Origin: Protea cynaroides
Taxonomy: Eukaryota; Streptophyta; Magnoliopsida; Proteales; Proteaceae
DNA length: 64,000 nucleotides
Assembly (NCBI GenBank): GCA_028583415.1
Contig: CM053266.1
Coordinates: 31,506,271 to 31,570,270 of the forward strand
Direction: 5' to 3'
In this document: positions 34,701 through 45,292 of the stretch, in pieces
How the letters are laid out: every line of letters begins with the position of its first letter
How positions within the stretch are numbered: position 1 is the stretch's first letter
Translations under genes and position numbers: made by a program
The notes under the pieces: model-generated
The model's input: the letters and a program-made list of their open reading frames with translations, nothing else
Told to the model about the DNA's origin: nothing
Databases searched by the model: none

Positions 34701-36077
34701 GTCATCTTCGTTGCTTTCGGTGAAAGTTGAATGGTTCTCATTCAACCCCAAATGACCCAATCCATACGATTGTAGGGTTAGTACGACTCGTGGGACGAGC
34801 CAGACCAAAAGTCTGAATGTATATATATATGGGAAAATTTCACCTACCCCCTTGAACTTTACATTTAATTCACCCAACCCCAAACTTGTCCAATAATATC
34901 ACCCACACCCCTACTGCTAAGTTTGACTAACAGAAAATTAAAAATGTTTATTTTACTTTATTATAAAAAGCATAATATCCCATAAAAACAATAAAAAAAA
35001 AAAAAGTTATGCAGAAGGAGCTCTGCAACTCTGATGTTCAGATCAATCCAATGGGTGTATTGTGGGGCTTAGGGGCTCTACAACTCTAATGCTCTAGGAG
35101 TGGGTTTTCTTCTACGGCTCCGGGGGTATGTCCTATCGGAGCTCCCTGCTCCTTTTTCTTGCTAATTGTCTCCTTGGCTAGCTTTGTTCTTGCCTTGAAA
35201 GCTTGCAAATCATCTGTCTCCTTCATTACCTCTCTCTCATCCCTCTGTCGAGACCCATGTTTCAACCAGATGCATTGACTCTTATGTATAACAAGACCCA
35301 TAAAGGAAATCCAAAAAGTCAGAATTTTCCAGCGTTGTTCATCAATTTAAACAGAGGAAAAAAGCAAATAAAAAAAATCCACCTTCTAGAACTCTGAGAT
35401 GGAAAGCAGAGAAGCAGAGCTTGAAGATTTCTCGCTACTCGAAGATAGCGAACTTGCCGCGAATGAACTCGCCACTTGCTCGCTCTTGCATTTTGGTTGA
35501 GGAAAGCTGACGAGTGGAGGGAGGAGATCTTTAATTTTATCTTTTCAAGATGGGAAAGAGATGATGTTCCCTGTCCTTTGAATTTTGATGCTTTACGGGA
35601 ACACAGAAGTGAGGCTCTCCTGCTTGAATAGGAGAGTGCCCAGATCAGTTCCGGACAGAGGGGAAAGTGTCTCTTCGGGAAACATGGCTATCAATTAAAA
35701 GCCCACTTTCAGTCGATACTTTACGAATTCTTGTTCTATCAAACATTCAATCAGTGAAAGTGAGAAAAAGGATCCGAAGAAACTCTAAATCCCCTGTACC
35801 AATTTGCAGCAAGAGGCATTTGCGTCGGGGTTGTCGGAGAAGAGAGCCTTGACGGAGCCATCGCTCCTATTGCGCACCCATCATTTTAAGTCCCAATTAT
35901 CTCGCGTTCTGCACCATCCAGTTCCTGTAAAACACCCCCTGCACCCTTCCTTTTATCATTGCTCTCACCTGCAATTAAAACCCACCCAAACCATCCAAAA
36001 GATTCACAAGATCATCCCTCAGTCTCAGTTCTTACTAAATAGCCAGGGAGAGAGAAGGTAGAAAAACAAAGGGTAGG

Positions 36078-36517
36078 TATTAGATTTATGTGGGCTTAAT
36101 TAATTATCTAAACTAGTTAATTCAGTGGGAGTCTGATTGACATGGTATAACCGGTTTGGTTTGGTTCGTCATATGGTATGAGATATGTTTGGTAATCATA
36201 ATTCTATTGTGGGAAGGGTTATAGGGTTACAGCAGTATTCTATAAATACTGTGTTAGAGTCCCCACAGCCGCAGTTAATTAGTTCTCTCTGCACCCATTA
36301 GCAAGAGACATCAGGATATCCTCTAGAGGCTGTGAAAGACTGTAGCCGAGGGATTTCGATCAAAGTTTTGGAGTGATTTGGAGCGTATGAGAATCAATCT
36401 CTTCACAGACATGTATGTCTTTATGTTCATTGTTTATGGATTTTCTATTGTATTATAGGATAACTATATGGAATGAAATGAGTTTCATTGGAACCCTAAA
36501 CATATAATATTCTAACA
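36078..36517 (+). mobile_element. 5' LTR (440 bp) of the nested copia element
   Basis: It begins TATTAGATTTATGTGGGC (TG decayed to TA) and ends ATATTCTAACA. It contains TCTATAAATACTGTG near 36240 as a TATA box. By hand count about 38 of 440 positions differ from the 3' LTR (about 9%), so the insertion is old. Confidence 0.93.
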
Positions 36518-36519
36518 AT

Positions 36520-36531
36520 TGGTATCAGAGC
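36520..36531 (+). other. primer binding site, initiator tRNA-Met
   Basis: TGGTATCAGAGC lies two bases after the 5' LTR. This is the standard plant sequence complementary to the 3' end of initiator tRNA-Met and fixes the direction of the element. Confidence 0.9.
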
Positions 36532-37640
36532 GAACCATACAGACCTATAATCGATGGTAGATCATTGTAAAAACTTACCCATGAGATTTAAATGAACTGC
36601 AAAAAAAAATTTTGATTTTTGGATAAAATCTATTGAGTTTTCCCATCAACGAAATTTTCGACCAACAAAACATGTCATGCCATATGTCATTGGAGAGAGA
36701 AGGATGAGACAGAGCCTGTGATATAAAAATCACCGACACCTGCCGCTTGACGGGCAGCCACTCACCGACGGTAGCCGGGAGTGAGTGGATCTCACTCCCG
36801 GGTGCGAGAATTTAAAAAAAAAATCTGATGGCGTTGACCCAGTCATCTGAGGGTCAACTCGAAAACCCTAACGGGTTATCCATGCCTAGGAACGAGTTGA
36901 CTCGGCCTGACCCAGGTCACGTGCGCGGGCAACACGTGTGACCCGTCTAAACTATGTCCTGACCTGGTCGATGACCCGCGTTGTTAGAACCGGTAACCCG
37001 GCACTCTGACCCGAAAACCCAAATTTGTGGCCCAGATTTTGGCCTGATTACCCGGTACTTTGCCCTAGAAATTTGGACTGGGTTGGACCAATATTAGACC
37101 GGGATCGGTTCGTTGAACCAACCCCCTAGTTCACCTTGCCAGTCAGCGTTTAGGTTTAAAAGAATTTAAAAAAAAAAGGGAATTGGAATATTCGGTTCTG
37201 TTCAAATCGAACCAAAGCGATACTGGGTAGACCGAGCCGACCGAATTGACCCAGACAGGCTTATAAGGGCCTGTTTGGTTTCTGCTTTTAACAAAAAAGG
37301 ACATTAAACAGTGATTATAGGAGCTAGGAAGGTCAGATTGACCTGCGGTTTGTTTTGTTGGACTTCAATTTTTATTCTCTTCAATCTAGTATATATTTTG
37401 GCATATTTAAATACATTGGGAAGCATATTGTTATAGAAAATGCCCTATGTAAACCCAGTTTGCAGTGTTTTTGCTGATTTTTTCTTAAAGTTGTTGTACC
37501 AAATTGATTGTTGAGCTATTGTCCATGTTTATATGAATGTTTAAACTTGTAAAGTTGTATTTTAAAACATTCATGATTAAATAAATATCCCAAATGAGCT
37601 GCAGATTGGGATTTGTTTATATCATGATGGAATTTGATAT

Positions 37641-38045
37641 GACCACCAAAGTGATAACCTTGTTTTATTATGATGTGTTCAAATTCAAGGGTCTGTGGTT
37701 GTAAATGCTTTAGTTTGACGACGTTCACCCAAAGGTGATATTGTCAAAGTTTATTCAAATTAGGATTTGTAGCTATTGTGTAAGGATTTTGTGGTGACCA
37801 CCAAAGTGACACACTTGGTTCTATTATAATATGTTCAAATCTAATATTTATACATTTACAAGCTATAGTAAGAAAGTATAGTGTTCACCCAAAAGTGACA
37901 CTGACATAAACTCCCACTTTATGGATGCAGCAAAGAAAGACATTGTCCACCCAAAAGTAACGTTGTCAACGAATATAAAGAACTCATGCAAATGTTTGAA
38001 GGATCTTGGCTTTAAGGGGTCTTCATCCACCCAAAGGTAGTGAGA
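37641..38045 (+). repeat. six dispersed CCAAAGTGA motifs in the copia leader
   Basis: GACCACCAAAGTGA or TTCACCCAAAGGTGA-type words occur near 37641, 37724, 37795, 37884, 37945 and 38026, spaced 60-90 bp apart and alternating in form. They lie before any gag-like sequence. No function is known to me. Confidence 0.65.
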
Positions 38046-41000
38046 TTTATGAGAGTCATTAACCTTACGCAGTTATTGCACAACTACCAAGAGGACCAGT
38101 GCACATATTATCCGAAAAGATGTGTCTATAGTTCGATTGACTTTGTAAAGATATAAATTAGCTTGCACATGTTATTTATATATATTATTGCTAGTTAATT
38201 TTATTTGGTATTAATCGTAGACTTACAATTATTTACATTGTAATATAGTTGTGGACATGTAATAATTAAATACCTTAAGATGTCTGTTTTTGACAGTTAG
38301 TTTTATGAATTGGCATAGAAATTGAAAACTAGTCTATAACTGTTTAATCTATATCTACTCAACAGAAAATTGTATTCTGGTTCTTAGGGTATTTAGTCCT
38401 TAAGATCAAGTAAAACAATGTTCAAATGAGGAACATTGAAGAAGGATATTCCCTATGAAATTCAAAGAAATGTTTGATATTTCAAGAAGGGGTGGATAGA
38501 TGTTTTATTACTCAAGTCCATCAATACCAATTTTTGATGATAAGAGGTGGTATCGGGAGTGTGAATAAGTATAAGGTAGAGCTGTTAACTATTAATGATA
38601 AGTTCAAAAATAAGTGAATATTTGAAGGTTCATTAAAATCTATGTAAGTGATGTTTTAAACTTTTCACTTCCTCACGAGAATTGTATAGTCGGATCCTAG
38701 TGACATATAGTACTCAAAAATATAGTGAACCCTAAAGTAAAAGAACTAAAGATAGAAGTTCAAAGAAAAGAGAAAAATATGAATGACAATGTCATAGTGC
38801 ATATACATACTCAGACAAAGGCAAGTTACGTAAGGGGTAGAGAAACCCACAGAAAGAAAAATATTTTTCATGGAATAGTCATAAATTTTAATGACAAAGA
38901 ATTAGACATTAAAGAACTGTAAGATAAAATAGATTTAAGTAGAATAAAATTCTTGTAGTGTGACTCAGAAGGGACATGTGAATAAATGTTGTAAAGCTGG
39001 ACAAGCTTAAGTAAAAAATGAATAAAGATTATGAAACTTTGAGCAAAAAGGTGCATAGATTGGATACTTAAACATTAATCGTAGTCTAAACCCATAGGAG
39101 TAAAAAATCTTTAATTTATTCTTTTTAGATTATCTATCTTTAGAAGTTAAATTGTATATTATTATCTTCCGCTCTGGTCATAAGGGTTTTAGGACTATTG
39201 TCCAAAGAAAGATTATAAAGAATATATGTGAGAATTAATTAAAGAAAAAAATGATAAGATAAAGGTAAATAAAGATTATTCACAATAAGAATTTATTGAA
39301 CTTGATAGACATCGAGATTTCATCGAGGACTCCTCATTATAGCTTATTTCATAGGTGTTTTTTCAAATAATTAAAATTAAGATGGAAAATTTTTTATTAA
39401 TGGAATTGAAACTATTGGATCTGAATGAGAGAGTTTGAGAGACCATGTGATACTGGTATATTCTCTGATAAATTTTAGCAAGTGTTTGTAAAAGCCTAAA
39501 AATGTATTTGATCATGTAAAGAAAGAATTGATATTGCAACCTATATTATTAATAGAGTGCCTAGTTAGTCAATTTCAGTTTAAGTTATCTTCTTGTTTAA
39601 GACTGTAGAGCTGACATGGTTTCATAACACTCGTGAGAGAGTGATTATTTTGGACATTAAGTTGTCATTTTATGGGATGTTAAAACAGATCCAAGAAATT
39701 TGAAGTTTAATGAGACCACATGGAAATGGGTGTGAAGCAACCACTTGAGATAACGAAAATATTACAAAAGTGTAATGAAATGATTATAGAAATATTCATT
39801 AAGATCGATGTTTCAGTCATAGTAGCAGAGCTAGATGAGGCAATGAGGAGATATACTAGACCATGTAGATCTGTGACTTCATCTAATCACATATTGTATT
39901 TCAAAAATGATGTTTTGGTGTTGGACAAGATGAAAAATCCCAATTATTTTGAGTAAGTTGTCAAAAATGAAATTATTTTTAAATGATTAATGGTCATAAA
40001 ATATGTGTTGTTGTCTATGAACAATAACGAGACTTAAGATTTTATGTTTTTATCGATAAACGGTATACTCGTATGCTCAAAATGGATATACAAGAAAATG
40101 TGTGATTTCAGTGGGAGAATTGATTGCTACAAAGTAAAACTTGTAGTGAAATGGAATCACACAAAGAGAAGATAAAGAAAACTTCAAATTTTTGAGGTCT
40201 TAGTTGCGTATTTTATTTTGTAGTTGTATCAGATAGATGTAAAGATCATTTTGATCAAATAAAATTCGAAAGAAGATGTTTATATGCTTAAATCACAAGG
40301 TTTTGTGGTAAGGGTAAAGAAGATATATTTGTCGACTTATAAAGTCAATCTGTGGATTAAACAGTTATCTGGATAATGGTATTTTAAGTTTGACAGGGTT
40401 GTATCTTCTTTCAACTTTGTTGAGATTATCATTGACTATTGTATATATCTATAGGTCAGTGGGAGTGGATTCACTTCCTTGTTATGTTTATTGATGGTTT
40501 TTTTTTCATTTGCCTATAGTGACATGGTTTACTAGTTAAAACCAATATTTTTCATTGACCTGTATTGAGTTTGCTCATGACAGAAAAAATAAAATTCTAA
40601 ATTTATCTCAAAGTATAAATGTTGTTTGTGTTTTCGAACGGTTCAGTTTGCATGTATAACTAGTAAGTTACGGATGCTCAAATCAATAAAAGAGACAAAC
40701 TTACATAATTATAGACAGAATGATATTGAGTGTCAACATCTATAATGCAGTAGAGAGCTTGATATATGCTTAAGGATGTAATCATTTTATATTTAGCCTT
40801 TTCATCAAGTGTTATGGAATGATTTCAGTTGGATGCTGGTATAGCTTATTGGACAACGGGAAAAAGGATGGTCATGCATTATATACAGAAGACCAAGGAT
40901 TGCATCTTCATTTATGAAAGTAGTGACGCTCTAGGCTACTTTAATGCAATTTATAATGATTGCATTAATGATAGGAAACCAACATCAAAATTTATTGTCA

Positions 41001-41539
41001 TGGTAGTAGGATTTTGTAACTCTATGTAAAGATAACAAGCAAGGTATTTGGTGTAAAAAAAATTTCTCTAATTTGGTGGTTGTAGACTCTACTTCTAAAC
41101 CTATTGAGATGTGTTGTAACAGCGGTTCAGTTGTGTTCGTCTCAAGGAATAATAAGAAATTTAGTATTTCAAAGCTTAATAGAGATCGAATCTCTTCAGG
41201 TAAGAAAAATTTATATCGTTGTAGATTCTCTGACAAAGGTTTTGTCAGTGAGAATTTTTAAGGGACGGTATGTCCAATATAGGAATGGTTGAAAACAATT
41301 AATTTTATCAGAGACTTAAGTGGCCAAAATCTAAAAATCAGTGGGAGTCTCTAGATATGCTTAATCAATGAGAGACTCTTTATGTTTATACTTGTGTTTT
41401 CACATTGCTTATTGTATTTGATTGTATTGCTCATGGTTTAATGGGTACAGTTTTTGTAACTATGATTTTATTTACATTAGCATTTACGTTATTTCTATTT
41501 TACATATATAGTTATATGCTTGACATGTCAAAGATAAAC

Positions 41540-41780
41540 CATGTTGTATTTAGCCAAAGATAAATCAGACAGTATTTAGCCAGACACTAGGCAGTATTTA
41601 ACCAAAGGACGAACAATGCAGTATTCAGCCAAATATATAAGACAGTATTCAGCCAAGATAAGAGGCGGTTTTCAGTCATACAAATAATGACAATAAGTCA
41701 AAGTGCGGTATTAATCAAAGCTAGAGGCAGTCTGCCATGAGAGGATTATATCAAAGAATAAAGGCGATGTCTAGCCAAGG
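41540..41780 (+). repeat. degenerate 25-28 bp tandem repeat between RNase H and 3' LTR
   Basis: The unit AGACAGTATTCAGCCAAG recurs with starts near 41540, 41568, 41589, 41616, 41641 and later, more diverged copies to 41778. Such arrays before the polypurine tract are seen in several plant LTR elements. Confidence 0.75.
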
Positions 41781-42105
41781 TATGATATTATATTTTTGGA
41801 TATTTAAATACCATGTTTTATTATCCATAAAATTTTTAAGGCATTTTGATTAAGGTTATTTAATCAAGTTTGGACTCGCATGAGAGTTTACTTTCATGCA
41901 TTATCTCAGGCAAATCATGTATTGAGTAGACCTCTGTTGTGGCTGACAGAAGGCCATACACCATATATTGAGGTGTATTATCCACTGTTGCTCACATTGG
42001 AAAGCTTGATGGATGTTTCAAAGTTTGTGACGTTTTAGTATGTTGGATTCCATGGCCACACTGGTTAATGATAGTTTTATAATTAATATAGCCCAAGTAG
42101 GAGAT

Positions 42106-42545
42106 TATTAGATTTATGTGGGCTTAATTAATTATCTAAACTAGTTAATTCAGTGGGAGTCTGATTGATACGATATAACCGATTTTGTTTGATTCGTCAC
42201 ATGGTATGAGATAGGTTTGGTAACCCTAATTCTATTGTGGGAAGGGTTATAGGGTTACAGCAGTATTCTATAAATATAGGGTTAGAGTCCCCAAAGTCAC
42301 AGTTAATTAGTTCTCTCTGCACCCATTAGCAAGAGACGTTAGGATATCCTTTGGAGGCTATGGAAAACTGTAGCCGAGGGATTTTGATCAAAGTTTTGGA
42401 GTGCTTTGGAGCATATGGGAATCAATCTCTTCACAGATAAATATGTCTTTATGTTCATTGTTTATGGTTTTTCTATTGTGTTCTAGGATAACTGTATGCA
42501 ATGAAATGGGTTTCATTGAAACCCTAAACACATAATATTCTAACA
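42106..42545 (+). mobile_element. 3' LTR (440 bp) of the nested copia element
   Basis: It starts TATTAGATTTATGTGGGC after the purine-rich AGTAGGAGAT and ends ATTCTAACA at 42545. It is the same length as the 5' LTR, with a TATA box TCTATAAATATAGGG. The sequence after it, GCAAGGACTACC, resumes the Mutator-like element. Confidence 0.93.
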
Positions 42546-43066
42546 GCAAGGACTACCATCTTAGTGGGTTTCAATGGTGGTGGCGATGGGTCCATCGCAG
42601 AAGCAGCAGCGACACTATTGGTGTTGACAGAGAACATTGATTTTGAAGAAGAAGAAGAAAGATGCAGCGGAAGAAGACAAGCTGAAAGAGGAAAGATGGT
42701 GAGTCGGAGAGTAAGAGAACGATGGAACGAACAGCGAAGAGGAAAGAAATCAGTGAAAACTGCAGAAGTCATTTCTTTGGTAGCAACACTGTCGGTGAAG
42801 GAAGGGTTTGCAGGGCGATTGATTCAGAGAAAAGGGATAGACAGGGTCGTTAGAGGGGATGAAGGGAGAAATTTTATCTAAAAAAAGTGAAAAGGGTAAT
42901 TTTGATATTATATATTTTTTTAATTTTGCCACCTTATCACGTAACAGACAGGTCTGTTAAGTAAGGACCTGTCTGATATATATATTTAACATTTGAGGAG
43001 GGTTGAGTGAAATTATGGACAAAGTTTGGGATTAGGTGAATTAAAGACAAAGTTCAAGAGTGGTAT

Positions 43067-43520
43067 ATATATATATATATATAGGAACCTTCGTTTGGTT
43101 GATATTTCGAGCAATGTACTTATAAGTGCTACTCCAACTTAAGTATTCCCTACCACTCAAATTGATGAGTGATGTATAACTTAGGTATGATATTCAACTT
43201 GAGAGTGCACTATTATTTCAATTTAAATGTTTCTTATTTCACTGATATTTTGTTAGATTGAAAATATCGTAATTTTTAATATATATATGAACTCCTTTCT
43301 GATTTTGAAAGGTTGATAAGGTGTTAGAGATCGAGATATTCTTTTTGGTCATTTTTGAGCAATGTACTTATATTTTGGTAATTTGGGTTGTTAACTTGAG
43401 TCTAAAAATGTTTATTTGATCTATTTGAAAAGTTCATTGCATTTTGGAATTTTAGATTTATTTGTTGCTTAGTAATGAAAATTACATTCTTAAGTATTTT
43501 GTTCATATTTATATTTATTT

Positions 43521-43569
<49 letters not shown>

Positions 43570-44130
43570 CAAATGCCATAATCCGATCTTGATTGTTTAT
43601 GTTCGTATTTGGTTATTTGTATACGTAGGAATGGATATTTGACTATTTGTATATATATATATTGGACTCTTTGTACCTTTAGGTAAGCATTTTCGAATTT
43701 TAAACATTGTAATAGTGTTTAGAACTAATGAAGAACCAAAACCGTCTCATTCATTAATAATCGGTTATAGCAGTCAGATTTAACGGGATGATTCTAAAAG
43801 TAACCCTTAGGATCAAAACTGGTTAGAAACCATTCTGATTACCAGACCCGCCCCAACTGACTTTGGATCACCCATATGTACATATACTTTTAATAGAATC
43901 CCATTACCATGATACGGTGTGGGAGACCGGAGACCCACTTATAGAATGTAGGACCCATTAAAGATTCCAAGAAAGATAAAAGTTCAGAAAGATAAAAGTT
44001 CACGCAGGTCAACTATTCTCGCCCAATGGAAAGGTTTCTACTGACTATCAAATACTAAACCTTACCACAACTCTGGTTTAAACAAATTCAAGAAGAATAA
44101 GAAGCTTTCCTCGTTCTTTGCAAATTCAAC
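43067..44130. other. intergenic; TA microsatellite at about 43528-43565; upstream region of the 44131 gene
   Basis: It is AT-rich DNA with a 40-bp TA tract and scattered TATATA words. The last 150 bp before the ATG at 44131 are less repetitive and probably contain the promoter and 5' UTR. No protein motif was found. Confidence 0.4.
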
Positions 44131-44634
44131 ATGGGTTCGGCACAATCCTCAGGAGATCCTCCTCCCCATCACCCCATCCCTTTGAGGGAATGCAGGTGAA
44201 CAAGGTACTTCAAGTTCCGGTTGATCATCATCTACTCGATTTTGATGACATTTGGTGGCATCATTCTCTTCCATCTAGCCACAGCCAACGCACAACACGG
44301 CCCTGAAGCAGAGATCTTTGCAGTTGCAGGGACAGTGTTAGCCACTGTTCCTTGGCTTCTTCAGCTCTTCATCTCCGCAGCAATTCTGATTTCTTACAAT
44401 ATGGGGCTCTGTGATCTCACATGGCTCGTAAGGCCTTCAAATGAAAAGGCTTCACATAGGCACTCTCGTTCAGGGGTTATTGCTCAAGGTATGGCAGATT
44501 CAAGCGAAGATGTAGAAGAGGATGGGATTCATGATGAGAGGGAGCAGGGCTTTCACATGGCTTCCATTGAACCTCAATCAGCTGCAGAATACTACGAAGG
44601 ATCTCTTAAATTGCAAGGCACTACAATCGTCTAA
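44131..44634 (+). pseudogene. small two-helix membrane protein gene with an in-frame TGA
   Basis: The ATG at 44131 opens MGSAQSSGDPPPHHPIPLRE, followed by CR, a TGA at 44197-44199 and, in the same frame, TRYFKFRLIIIYSILMTFGG. The frame then stays open to a TAA at 44632. Two hydrophobic segments are visible: LIIIYSILMTFGGIILF, and IFAVAGTVLATVPWLLQLF running into SAAILISYN. Next come GLCDLTWLVRP and an acidic, probably cytosolic tail. Without the stop it would be 167 residues. The even codon quality on both sides and the preserved frame argue for a real gene with one nonsense change (TGG or CGA to TGA), a sequencing error, or a very recent pseudogene. The next downstream ATG (44248) would remove the start of helix 1. 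Product function is unknown to me. Confidence 0.7.
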
Positions 44635-45292
44635 TGTTATATAGGATTCACCAGACACTTACATGACACATCAAAATCAAGAAGTAAATGCAACTTCTAC
44701 CAGTTTATCTCAGCTTAGTTTTTTGGTTTTCATTTTAGCTTCTTTTTTTTTTTCACATGAATCCAGCTTAATCTGTAATGTGAGTTAGGCCTAGGTGTTC
44801 TGGAGTTCTGTTGAAGAGACATTATCAAATGCCAATATCTGATCTTGATTGTTGAATGATCAACTCACATATAGCACTGTAGCATGCAATGTGTAAGCAC
44901 CACGTAAAATTGAAAGACATGAGCATTATTGTAAAGATGTTGATCTACTGTGTCCATACTAGTAGAAATGATAGTAACTTTTTACTAAAGATGAAGAGTG
45001 TATGAATCAGAATGACCATTTCCATGAAAAGGGAAGTGTGGAAAAAAAAATAAAGCTACTCCCATTTTCCTCTTTGATCAATGCCTCATCCAAAACTGAA
45101 CATGCATTTCGTACCCAGCACTTGGCTCTATAATAGCTTGCGAAATGGGACTGGACTAATAATTTATTGACTTTTTTTTTTTTTTGGGTTTTCCCTTTTA
45201 CCTCTATGACCAAAGAAGCAAATCAGGAGTATTTACAGAAATTCCCTTTTTTTCATGTTAATCTGAAGCTAATGGGGAACTAATGGTATACT
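44635..45292. other. short intergenic region between convergent genes
   Basis: It holds the 3' ends of the 44131 gene and of the hydrolase gene. T-rich runs near 44740 and 45170 are compatible with transcript ends on either strand. No coding sequence is seen. Confidence 0.5.

Larger units (their letters stand above)
36078..42545 (+). mobile_element. full-length but decayed Ty1/copia retrotransposon, 6468 bp
   Basis: Two 440-bp LTRs bracket a primer binding site and coding remnants in copia order: a gag zinc-knuckle scrap (QKGHVNKCC, 38965-38991); a post-integrase linker (AMRRYTRP, about 39836); the reverse transcriptase start (SGRIDCYKVKLVVK, about 40108); RNase H scraps at 40829-41250; then a repeat array and polypurine stretch before the 3' LTR. 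Stops and shifts occur throughout. Flanking 5-mers GTAGG and GCAAG match at only 3 of 5 bases, so the target duplication has decayed or is absent. It lies inside the Mutator-like element. Confidence 0.9.
34831..43066. mobile_element. Mutator-like non-autonomous element interrupted by a copia insertion
   Basis: The left terminus (34831-34915: GGGAAAATTTCACCTAC, then CTTGAACTTTACATTTAATT) is inverted at 42985-43063 (AATTAAAGACAAAGTTCAAG). The pairing runs some 80 bp with mismatches. The last 20 bp of the right end have degraded into a TA tract, so the target duplication cannot be read; TATATATAT precedes the left end. Without the copia insertion the element is about 1.8 kb. No transposase is present. 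Minus-strand frame 35086-35301 and plus-strand frame 42564-42881 may be captured fragments, not identified. Confidence 0.65.

Noticed and set aside
42524..42772. Ser/Pro-rich minus-strand frame as a captured gene
   Set aside because: Low complexity, crosses the LTR end, and no family resemblance.
42564..42881. Charged frame rich in Glu and Arg as a gene
   Set aside because: Purine-rich composition alone explains the open frame. It lies inside a transposon and lacks any domain.
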